Shown here piece after piece: positions 1-8,279 of a DNA stretch of 10,000 bases (position 1 is its first letter; each line of letters starts with the position of its first letter). The notes below the pieces were generated by a model. That model worked only from the letters and a program-made list of their open reading frames with translations. It had not been told where the DNA came from and searched no databases. This DNA comes from Theristus sp. LFF4_11. Lineage: Eukaryota; Nematoda; Chromadorea; Monhysterida; Xyalidae. Made by a program: the position numbers and the translations under genes. The DNA lies in NCBI GenBank assembly GCA_030248135.1, contig JASANC010001177.1, forward strand, positions 1 to 10,000, in the 5' to 3' direction.

Positions 1-61
1 TATATATACGTTGTGAAAAGCAGCAGTCACTTTCGAAATTCATGATTGTTTAAAACTGGAT

Positions 62-71
62 AATAAATAAA
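62..71 (+). terminator. Possible poly(A) signal, two overlapping AATAAA hexamers
   Basis: AATAAATAAA holds two overlapping copies of the canonical polyadenylation hexamer on the + strand. It could end a transcript entering from the left edge. In AT-rich DNA this hexamer is frequent by chance, and no coding end is visible within the window to the left, so the call is weak. Confidence 0.2.
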
Positions 72-1733
72 GACGCATGCATTTATGTGGTTCGTCCTAC
101 TTTGACCTAATCAGCGGGAGAAACCCAGTAAGCCGCAAAGCGCTTTATTTAATCTCACAAAGCATGTAGATTAAACGTGTACAAATAACAACATGGTGAC
201 CATGGACCACAACTGACAGTTCTGAACAAAAATGTGTAAACGTGCGCTCAACCGCACAATCACCCAACGTTAGCACCAATCGCACGAACTGGCACGCGCA
301 GCGGCAGACATTTGAACATCAGATGCATCATTTTATGACGTTGAAAACTCGAAATCAAATTCTGTCTCTCTGTTTTGTTTTGATGATTTCTCATGACGCC
401 ACACGTCACAGAGAACGCTCTTCTGAGATTTGTCATTGTCTCTGAACAGAGCTAGCTAAATGAAATTGGGCAACGCCTCGATCTGTTTAGTCGCGAGAGA
501 GTCACACAGCGATTGAAATTATCACTTACAGGTTCAACAGCACATTGAAAATTATTGTTGTCGCAAAATTATCGATGGCATTTGAATTTTGGAAAATAAA
601 CGATGAAAAACAAACCGTGGACATCGCAGAGCGGCTTACGACATTTATAATTGCAGTTGAAAGAAAACACTGGCGGAACTTAGCGGAAGAATGTGCATGT
701 GTGTGTTGTTTTGTAACCTTGACATTGCGCGAAAGTGAAAATCATCAATTCAGAGATGGTTTTTGTGTTGATTTTTATATTCGAAATCGTTAAGTGGCTG
801 AGCGCGCGTGCGTGTGCCGCTCACTGCGTCTGTGCACGAGTGATTATTGTGTGCAATCGTGTCGCTTCACTTCACGGTTTGCTTGCGGGCCATTTTCCAT
901 TCCAGTGGCATGAACATGCCGTCTTGTGGTACTAGGTGGCGACGCCGTGTGCTCTGTCAACGAAGCAAGAAAAAACACAACCACGCACACACACCACACT
1001 TGCGCAAATGTAGCAGACAAGCGATATGATTGTCAAAAGTAGAATCATAAACGAAAATTATCACAGTAGCCAATCGTGTAAGTCGGCCGATAATTCGCAC
1101 AGAATGAATGCCCTCTGCTTGCCAAGGTCGCCCTTTGCACAATGAAACTGTGATCGTTTTGTATGATGTTCTATTTATATTTCTTTCAAAAAGCTTTCTT
1201 TCCATCGGTGCTCACTTTTTACTGTCACACATGGTCATGAATGATCTGTGTAGTGTGTCTTCCTTCACTAAACGCATGTGCGGCATGTAGTTTGCCGAGA
1301 AAATTACATGGGCACGGCATTAAAGTGAAAAGCTGTATGCTGTTGTTGTTGTCATTTAATTTGCCGAATCGAAAAAAAATCGAATTTATAAAAAACGGAT
1401 AAAAAGTACTGCAACCGCATTCCAGGATGAGCAAGTGTAATAAAATTTTAACAATTTGCTATCGTTTATTCAAATCGCTGTGTATCCCGTGTTCCATAAT
1501 GTTTGCTCTGAAACGGCTTCAAAACGACATGGACGAAATTGAAATCAACATCAGATTTGTGACACACCCACCAACTGTACAACATACTTGTATGCGAAAT
1601 TTAATTCGAACATATTTTTCCTAGGTGTTGTATTCATTGGAAATTGATATAATCATTTGTCGTTTGCGTGCTGCTTAGGTTAACAATGTGTGAAATTGTC
1701 GCCGTTTTTTATTAGCGAACTTTTTCTCACGTT

Positions 1734-1760
1734 CATTAAAACGGCCATTAAAACGGCCAT
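1734..1760. repeat. 12-bp tandem repeat, two perfect copies plus three bases
   Basis: The unit CATTAAAACGGC occurs at 1734-1745 and again at 1746-1757, followed by CAT, the start of a third copy. It lies in non-coding DNA and has no obvious function. A replication-slippage origin is likely. Confidence 0.85.
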
Positions 1761-2200
1761 ATGTGTTCCCATTTCATATTATCCCAAAGTTCGCTGTGTT
1801 GTTTGTCACCATGCATTTCATTGTCACCTTTGACCCAGTGCAAATCATATTGCTAATTATTTACTCAAAAAGTCACATTAAACAGATGTTTTGATTGTTC
1901 TCTATTCTAGAACGAAATCACCAAAATTAACGTATCCATTGATAGCAATATTTTACGGTACAGCCAATTCTCAAAATTTTCAGAAGAACTTTGTTTTAGT
2001 TGCGTAATTTTGTGGAATTATGTTGAATTATTAAAAATGTTGAAACAAGCCATGATTGAAACACATTAACCAAAAATACGAATGAGAATGAGCATCGTTT
2101 GTTCCTATGACAATGCAAGATGAAAGTGGGTTTAGTGACAGTCTGTGGCATGTATGGTATATTGTCAGCGTGTTGATCGTTTTGTGTTTATGCGAAAACG

Positions 2201-2246
2201 TTCTCACCAGCTTTGAAACTTTGCGGAAAAGATAAACTTGGACAAA
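2201..2246 (+). promoter_or_regulatory. Possible trans-splice acceptor and short 5' leader
   Basis: TTCTCACCAG at 2201-2210 looks like a 3' splice site and is followed by 36 bases, free of ATG, up to the proposed start at 2247. In nematodes the spliced leader is commonly added to such an acceptor a short way upstream of the start codon. In the frame of the start, a TGA at 2214-2216 shows that coding does not extend upstream without splicing. This is inference from position and sequence only. Confidence 0.3.
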
Positions 2247-4111
2247 ATGGTACGGGTGAGTTATACAAGCTTTAACAACCGCATTCGAAATTTCCACAAT
2301 CAAAAATTCTGAATGTAAAAAATGAAATAAAGTTGCTTTTTCTTATCTACAACTATGGTTTGCAACCAGATAGTAAGAAGGCATGGTTATACAATCACAG
2401 ATCACATAAGCAGTACCTATCGTCTGCTGTGACTTTGCAGAACGTTTCAAAACGCACAGCAACCGGCAACAAGACGACGACATCGCCAAAGCGCAGGCCT
2501 GCTGCACGGGCACGAATCAGCAAGAAACCGGTGCCTGCAAAGAAAGCATCAACAGTGGCTCGAGTAAATGACACACCAAAGGGTTTTCCTATTGAAAACA
2601 ATTGCCAAAATCTTTTTCAATCGTTCAGGCCAAAAGTGGCCGGTCAAAAGCGCAGCGTCCCCCGGTGACCAAGAAGAACACGATGGTGAACACTGCTGCT
2701 GAGGGCATGAGATACCTCACTGGTCATGTCAGAATGACCATGGTAAAAACGAATAATAGCTCATTTCATTCCACCAATCGCCACTTCACCACACAGTCGC
2801 ACATTTACTGAGAACCCCTACTGAACAAATTTGTTGAGCTACTGTACCGCTGCATACTGAGAGAGAACACACCCACTGGTAGCTCAACAAAATCGTGCAG
2901 CACATCGTACAGTCTATCTCGCTAATATATGCAACTCGCTGATTGGTCGGCTCCTCACGCTCCGCACCCCTGGGAACGGGATTCAGAAAATATCATGTTT
3001 TTTGTTGTTCAGCGGTTTGTTTTCTTTTTTTTTTCATGCCGAAAAAATTCTAAATCAAAAACTACAAAATTCCAAACGTTTGAATTGGTAAAAAAATTAG
3101 TAAACTGAAGTTTTTTGGTTGATTGACGGCGACGACGTCGTCGAGAATTTTTGCTTTCAAACGTACCGCTGGCCGCTGCTGCGTGTTCAAAACAAATTTA
3201 AAACAAACAAACAAAATAACAAAACTTGCTTCCAACGATTTCGACGGTTTTCATCCCGCTTTTAACAATTGATTCATTGGGTGCGCCATGTCCATTCATT
3301 GTTGTTTAAAGATTGCTCACATTGTCAATAAATACTGTCACCTGCTGCGTTCTTCTTCTCTGTGCTTCGGACACACAGTAGCGGCCAGCGGCGGCACGCT
3401 CTTTTCATGCCTAAAGGCAAAAACTAAACCAAAAACCATAGACGACGTCGTCGCAGTCAATCAACCAAAAAAGACATTTTTTGACATTGTGACCAATGCA
3501 AATTTTTGGAATTTGGTAGTTTTTTTATTTAGAATGTTTTTCGGCATGAAATAAACGAAAACAAACCGTTGAACAATGAAAAACATGATTTTTTCTGAAT
3601 CCCGTTCCCAAGGGTGCGGAGCGTGAGGAGCCGACCAATCAGCGAGTTGCATATATTAGCGAGATAGACTGTACAAAGTAGTGAAAATGCCAATCTTATT
3701 GCTAATAATGCCAAGAAACTTGTTGCGTTGCACTTATTGAGTAGCGTTCTCAGTGTTGCTTTGCGTCTGTTTGCAGAGTGACATGACGCACACAAGAGAA
3801 CTGTTGTTGGCATCGCAGCAAACAAAAACAAAAGTAAATCAAAGAACTAAACGAACTGCCAAAAAGAAACCTGCCAAACTGCAAGCAAAGGTCAGTTCGT
3901 TTGTTGTAAAATTTGTTATAAAATTATTGAACAGCTCAAATATGGAATTTAGAACAGAACTAATTAACTTCAGAAAATTGTGAAAACATCGCCGCCGCAG
4001 CTGAAACGACTGAACACAATGAAGGCAACGGCTCGCGAGGCAAAGACAAAAAAGTTACACAAAACCTCCAGAGACCGCAAATGTGCCAGTAAAAATCAGA
4101 GATCTCGTTAA
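2247..4111 (+). CDS. Five-exon gene for a small, highly basic (Lys/Arg-rich) protein, probably nuclear
   Basis: Proposed coding exons are 2247-2255, 2441-2563, 2629-2742, 3777-3890 and 3974-4111 (stop TAA 4109-4111), giving 165 residues. Donors are GTGAGT, GTAAAT, GTAAAA and GTCAGT; acceptors end TTTGCAG, GTTCAG, TTTGCAG and CTTCAG. Every exon is a multiple of three and every intron is phase 0, so the frame stays open through all junctions. The first exon is only Met-Val-Arg. By my count 49 residues are Lys or Arg and 5 acidic; there is one Tyr, no Trp and no Phe. Basic clusters include SPKRRPAARAR, SKKPVPAKKA, RTKRTAKKKPAK and REAKTKK. This resembles linker-histone tails or other chromatin-binding proteins, but I see no globular H1 domain and recognise no family. 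A nuclear, nucleic-acid-binding role is inferred from composition only. Intron 3 (2743-3776) contains a foldback transposon. The start exon is the least certain part. Confidence 0.6.
2830..2891. repeat. Hairpin with 13-bp perfect arms
   Basis: TTTGTTGAGCTAC at 2830-2842 is the exact reverse complement of 2879-2891, with a 36-base loop. The left arm overlaps the palindrome AACAAATTTGTT at 2824-2835. It sits in intron 3 of the basic-protein gene, 18 bases before the large foldback element. It could be a tiny inverted-repeat element or a remnant. I see no clear target-site duplication. Confidence 0.7.
2910..3180 (+). repeat. Left terminal inverted repeat of the foldback element in intron 3
   Basis: This arm pairs with 3379-3671. 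Shared blocks, in order, are the CAGTCTATCTCGC end, the stretch around CTGATTGGTCGGCTCC, CATGCCGAAAAA, the TTTTTTGGTTGATTGAC block, the palindrome GACGACGTCGTC and CGCTGGCCGCTGCT. Small indels and substitutions separate the arms in the inner two thirds. The pairing weakens near 3180-3190. Confidence 0.9.
3379..3671 (-). repeat. Right terminal inverted repeat of the foldback element in intron 3
   Basis: This is the reverse-complement partner of 2910-3180, a little longer because of small insertions near its inner end. It contains GACGACGTCGTC, the same self-complementary 12-mer found in the other arm. Apparent reading frames within it are by-products of the arm sequence, since matching frames appear in neither partner arm nor any known product. 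Confidence 0.9.
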
Positions 4112-4173
4112 AAATAGAAAGCTCATTTTATAGAAGAAAATAGAAGCTCATTTAAAACTCGTTAAAATAGAAG
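4104..4173. repeat. Imperfect direct repeats at the end of the basic-protein gene
   Basis: CTCGTTAAAAATAGAA at 4104 recurs as CTCGTTAAAATAGAA at 4158. Between them AATAGAAAGCTCATTTTA is followed by a near copy, AATAGAAGCTCATTTA. The first copy spans the proposed TAA stop at 4109-4111, so the stop itself lies in a duplicated segment. Local slippage is the simplest explanation. Confidence 0.7.
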
Positions 4174-5344
4174 TTTGTCCGTTTCAAAAAATTTTATGTG
4201 TCACAAAATATTCACATTTTATAGCTGTTTTTGCGTTACAGTAGTTTAGAGTGTGTTATATGACAATTAACATGATGAAGATCGTACCTTTTGCCAGTAG
4301 ACGTGTCTGATTTTGATAATTCCGTGAAGCTTAGCGATATTACGATACTGTATTTCGTGTTTTTGCTTTATTATGTTTAAACACTTTGGTCTGTTCAATG
4401 ATTTTATCAACGTCAATTTTTGTATCTAGATATCTAGTCTACTATTGGTCAACTCTGTTGCAATGCATCACGTTCCCACAATCCATACATCTGCAAAAAT
4501 CAGTATTTCAAAAAAGCTATGCAAAAGATCTGCGACGATTTTTTCAGAAAAAAGTGATTGAGATGCACTTTGGCACGGTGCGGAGTCACAGCAGGTGAAA
4601 ACAGCGACGGAACTATAAGGCAAGGACATAACACACGCAGAGGGATTGGCAGAATTACATGATCGCCAATGAAATAATTCCAAGCACAACCGGCATGCGC
4701 ACGCGACATGGCAACATTTCATTCTGAAATCGCACGCGGAAGGCACGACACCACTAACTCAAAACTCAAAACACAATGTACTCTCTGTCATGTTCGTGCA
4801 GAATATCATCGTCTGTCATTGTCTGTGATGTGTCATTTCAACTTCTGGTCGCAGAACTTCTGGTGATGATGCAAAATTTTATAGATTTATTTGGATATGC
4901 ATTTCATGTACCGACTACTTATAAAGTGACGCAAAACCTCAAATCGACTGTGTAAATCATGGTTATTTACAAATTCAGCAAGTGTAAGTAAACGTGACCT
5001 GTATTTAGTTTTTTCAACACTATATCATATTTTGTGATGTGTTTCATTTGCGATGGCCGGTTGGTTGTTTTGCGACCGAATTCAATTATCGACGACATTG
5101 ACCAACATTATATTTTCTGAAGCTAAAAGACCACGTTTATCAAAGAAATCAACCGATTTTTCGCTTGTTTTTTGTGTAGCTGCTGGAGTAAAATTCAGTT
5201 CGCCAATGAAAGACGCGCGTCGTATCCTGCGTCAACGCGTCTTCATCTCAACGATCTCGTGAATGCACTGTTTTGTTTTCACTTCGAACTCTGATTAAGA
5301 ACGCTACGCTACAATTAAAAGGATGATTTTATTTTTGTCGACAG
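4112..5344. other. Spacer between the basic-protein gene and the secreted-protein gene
   Basis: AT-rich and mostly without coding evidence. No canonical AATAAA follows the stop at 4111 within the next 800 bases, so the 3' end of that gene is not located. A 92-codon minus-strand frame at 4468-4746 is Cys-rich but has no motif or splice support. CAACTTCTGG-type short direct repeats occur near 4840-4864. One weak two-exon candidate gene at 4959-5262 is listed separately. Confidence 0.5.
4959..5262 (+). CDS. Weak candidate two-exon micro-gene, about 35 residues
   Basis: ATG at 4959 opens a short exon to 4983 with a consensus GTAAGT donor at 4984. A strong pyrimidine tract and GTGTAG acceptor end at 5179, and joining in phase 1 leaves the frame open to TGA at 5260-5262. 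The product would be MVIYKFSK followed by Ser and a basic tail containing MKDARRILRQRV. A poorer acceptor at about 5120 would keep the same frame and add the NLS-like KRPRLSKK. I recognise no family. The short length and the absence of a signal peptide or domain make this easy to obtain by chance. It may instead be a leader exon or nothing at all. Confidence 0.18.
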
Positions 5345-5446
5345 TCATGTGACTCATCATCCAACCAAGACACAATCGGCGAAGAATATGCAGAGCCAAA
5401 TCATCTCAAGTGCTCGAAATTACTCTGTTGAAGTGAAATAGCCACC
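5345..5446 (+). promoter_or_regulatory. Probable 5' leader of the secreted-protein gene, with two upstream ORFs
   Basis: A T-rich tract ending GTCGACAG at 5344 could serve as a (trans-)splice acceptor. The 102 bases from there to the start contain ATG-TGA at 5347-5352, a minimal start-stop element, and a 17-codon ORF at 5388-5441 whose TAG ends five bases before the main ATG. The main start sits in GCCACCATG, an optimal eukaryotic initiation context. If the leader really begins here, the upstream ORFs could dampen translation. The leader's extent is inferred, not seen. Confidence 0.35.
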
Positions 5447-8123
5447 ATGCGTTTGATGCTTGCACTGGTCGCACAACTGAGCGTCGTGGCGTGCGCGAAA
5501 CACGTCGAAGAGGCACACATACGTACGAAACGAAGTTAGTTTTAAAACGCAAAATAACTCAGCAAGAACACGCTGCAAATCAGTGTCCCGCGACGTGTCC
5601 GTGTGCTTGATTGTGGCAACATTTTCTAAATCGATTCCAAATGTCACAAGCACTCAGCAGTCCACTGGTCGACCATCACCCGCAATTCAAAAACTTTTGA
5701 ACTGCACCTTAATCTGATCGATAAATGACCACAACAATTACCTGGGTGTGAGAACACCTTTTGAGTTATACTTTTATTTCCACAGGACACGGACACGCCG
5801 CGAGAAATTTCTTACAGTGAAACTACAACGAACAAGAAACTGAGCAACTATTTTTTGAGTAAATGAAATGTTGACTACGTTCTCCAACCACAATTTGCAA
5901 ACTTATCTAACAACGGAAATGTGCGATTGCTCTCTTTGCAGTCAAGCGCCAATTGGACGCCAACAACATACTGTCAATTTTGTCGTCCTCTGGCATCCTG
6001 CCCACGACCACAGCGGCGCCCCTTAGCAGCGGCCTTGACCCCGCGCTTTTCAGCAGTTTTCTGTCGAGCCAATTTGACCGGCGCAGTATCGGGGGTCAAA
6101 ATGGCGGGGCCAGTGTGGCGTCAGTGAGTGACGCACTGGTGAATTCGTGCATTCAGTGGCTGCTAGGGGGCATGCTCGACGGACTGAACAGCAACGCGCG
6201 CAGTGGCACGTTCGGGCCAGCACACGCCACCACGGCTCTGAACGCACAGAGTCTGTTGGCTGCTTTGGCCAGTGGCCAATCTGCCCGCCAATCGCCCGCG
6301 CCCTCAAGCATCATTTCACCGGCAGGTTCACCGTTTTCTGCCGGACCGAGTTTCGGGTTTCCGTTTGCCGCTCATTCAACGGATCAGATTCTGCAGGTTA
6401 GCGAGCTGGTGCATGTGTTGTTGTGGGTGAACGAACGATTTTTCCACAAACAAGCTACATTTGGCTACTGTTACTCGAGTTAGCAATGGTTGGTGACAGC
6501 GGCTTCTCATTGCAGCGTTTCTCACCGGAGCAACGTCAGATTCTGCAGAATCTTCGTGATCTCCAACATCGCCAGCGTGGCGTCGGCCAGCTGCAGCGAG
6601 CGGCCTCTAAAACGCGCCGTTCGATTTCGACACCATCCGAACACGAGAAACGAATGTTGCGAAACCTGCAAATTCTCCGCAAACTTCAGCAGCGAACGAC
6701 GACGAACTCGCCAACAATTGTGACTGATTACGCAATGGGCAGACCTGAAAAGCAGCAGGAACACAAAACAGCACAAACGCAGCTGAACAGGCAACTGAGC
6801 AATGCTGAAATCATGCAGTCCATCATGCCGCTGTTGAAGGCGCTTGCTGGCGGGCAACATGACCAGCAGTCGGTGCACCAGCGTAAGCTTCGCTGTGTGC
6901 AGTTCCAAACTTGTAAATGATAATGACATGTCATCAGAGAATAAAACGTTTAGAGCCGGTGATTTTCAACATGCACAATGCATTTTTCAAAATTTCAATC
7001 ATGTTTTCCCAAGCCGTTCAAAAGTTTTTCATTTTCTTCAGCACAGCCAGTTTTGCGAAACAGCCCACAATCGGAGCTGCTACGTCTGGTGCAGCAGTAC
7101 AACAGACTGAACCCGCTGCAGCCAGGCAGCACGCAACAATCAAATGAGCCGACAAACACACTGGCATCGATTTTGACAACTGCTGCAACCGGAGGCCAGC
7201 AAGTCTCGGAACTCATGAAACGATTCACGCAAGCGCCGCAAGTTTCTCCCCCCAGCGTGCCGCAGTTCTCAGCATCGATGCCTGCCATTTCGGAGCTTCT
7301 CCGCCAACTGAATCAGCACGCGGTGACATCCGGCGCAGACAAAACAAACGGAAAAGAGTCGCAAAGCAAGGACGTATTTGAAAATGGTCACAGCGAGACA
7401 GCATCACAGACACCACAGACACCGCCGTCGAAGCCACCGTCCGAGTTCTCGTCAGCTGCGTCACTTCGGAGCTCAGCCGAGAATGAACCGCACGAGGCAG
7501 CACTGTTTCAGTTCACACCCATTTCCGACCGAGATCAAAAGCCGAGCGACGCTGTGTTTGGCACAGCAGCAGGCAGTTTTGGCTCGTCGGCACCGAGTGC
7601 AGCCACCACCGACGCACAGTCCGGTTCCGGTCTGCATTTCGGCGCGATTGTGCCTCCGTTTTCGCGTTACCGCCAACACGACCACACATCGACCACCGTC
7701 TCCAACCATCACAACCTAAAGACACGCAGCAACATGCAAACGCCGTCCACAACGATTCAGCCGGTGCTTGAGTCCACGCGTGACTTTGTGCAACAATCTG
7801 CCAATCTGCTTGCGCAGCTGTTGGCCAACGGGCCACAGAACCGTTTGATCATCGACACTGGCGCGCAAGAGTTTGACCGTTTGCTGGTGCACAACGTCGA
7901 TCGTGTGGACGCGTTGGGCGTGCCGGTTGCGGACGAACGCACGAGCAGAGGCGTCTACTGGGGCGATGGCAACGTGCATGTGATCAATGAGGGCACTGCG
8001 CATGTGCTGGGGGCACGCACGAGTCACAACAACAATGGCTTTGTGATACCGTTGTCGCGACACGCCAGTGCGCCGTGGCGCCCGCAGACACCACGTGCCA
8101 ACTGTGATGGAGGCGTTTGCTAG
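5447..8123 (+). CDS. Four-exon gene for a secreted Gln/Ser/Thr/Pro-rich protein of unknown family
   Basis: Exons are 5447-5534, 5942-6396, 6516-6882 and 7042-8123 (stop TAG 8121-8123), 663 residues. Donors are GTTAGT, GTTAGC and GTAAGC; acceptors end TTTGCAG, ATTGCAG and CTTCAG; phases are 1, 0 and 1, and all match. Residues 1-17 (MRLMLALVAQLSVVACA) form a signal peptide with A-C-A before the cut. RTKR at 26-29, then KR at 31-32 before Gln33, are likely proprotein-convertase sites that would leave an N-terminal Gln. The mature chain is low in Cys: Cys99, and Cys658 and Cys663 in the last six residues. Residues 186-202 and 225-241 form two similar basic amphipathic helices. A degenerate LL..LA.G.Q motif recurs near 134-142, 287-295 and 559-569. 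Residues 410-540 are Ser/Thr/Pro-rich and disordered-looking. A compact end follows (about 550-663), with LIIDTGA at 572-578. No known domain is recognised. It probably acts outside the cell, in cuticle, gland secretion or matrix, but that is inference. An alternative acceptor at 7050 would keep the frame and remove three residues. Confidence 0.85.
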
Positions 8124-8279
8124 CAACAAACACACTTGCTGGTGCGGCGCTTTTCGCGCGTCGCTCGTTCGTCGTTGTATTTTGGAAAGAAGCATAACGG
8201 GATCAGAGCACAAAAAGAGAGAATAGGGCTGAGAAAAAACGAAAAGAGACGGAAGGCGAAAGAAGGAAAGGTCACGAAC

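Larger units (their letters stand above)
1..2246. other. Non-coding, AT-rich stretch upstream of the basic-protein gene
   Basis: I find no gene I can support here on either strand. Open frames of 60-90 codons occur on both strands, but none has a signal peptide, a recognisable motif, linked splice sites or a frame that continues into a neighbouring exon, and several are Cys/His-rich readings of simple sequence. There are GC-richer, TG/CA-rich patches around 670-700 and 800-1010. A 12-bp tandem repeat at 1734-1757 is listed separately. The stretch probably holds the 3' end of a gene lying off the left edge and the promoter of the gene starting at 2247. Confidence 0.6.
2910..3671. mobile_element. 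Foldback (MITE-like) DNA transposon, 762 bp, TA-bounded
   Basis: The element begins CAGTCTATCTCGC and ends with the reverse complement of this. It is flanked by TA on both sides (2908-2909 and 3672-3673), as expected for Tc1/mariner-type insertion at TA. The outer 80 or so bases of the two arms differ at about one position; inward the match falls but remains clear to the GGCCGC block at 3171-3176 and 3380-3385. The roughly 200-base centre (3181-3378) has no reading frame or transposase motif I can recognise. The element lies wholly in intron 3 of the basic-protein gene, ending 105 bases before exon 4. Near-identical outer ends suggest either a fairly recent insertion or arm homogenisation. 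The superfamily call rests on the TA and CAGT ends only. Confidence 0.92.

Noticed and set aside
545..793. Forward frame of 82 codons near the left edge, considered as an exon.
   Set aside because: It has no ATG at its start and no convincing splice pair in phase with another frame, and its tail is Cys/Val simple sequence.
1427..1624. Forward frame of 65 codons beginning MSKCNKILTICYR.
   Set aside because: AT-rich, no domain, no linked exons, and comparable frames exist on the other strand in the same region.
3461..3831. Minus-strand open frames of 63 and 100 codons across the right end of the foldback element and its flank.
   Set aside because: They read through the terminal inverted repeat and the antisense of a spliced exon; composition is that of the repeat, and no motif or splice site supports them.
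2441..4111. Assignment of the basic protein as linker histone H1.
   Set aside because: Lys/Ala/Pro-rich segments resemble H1 tails, but there is no winged-helix globular domain and the Thr/Gln/Arg content is atypical; composition alone does not name a family.
4468..4746. Cys-rich minus-strand open frame of 92 codons.
   Set aside because: No signal peptide, no regular Cys spacing and no splice support; a second overlapping frame of similar length suggests a low-stop patch.
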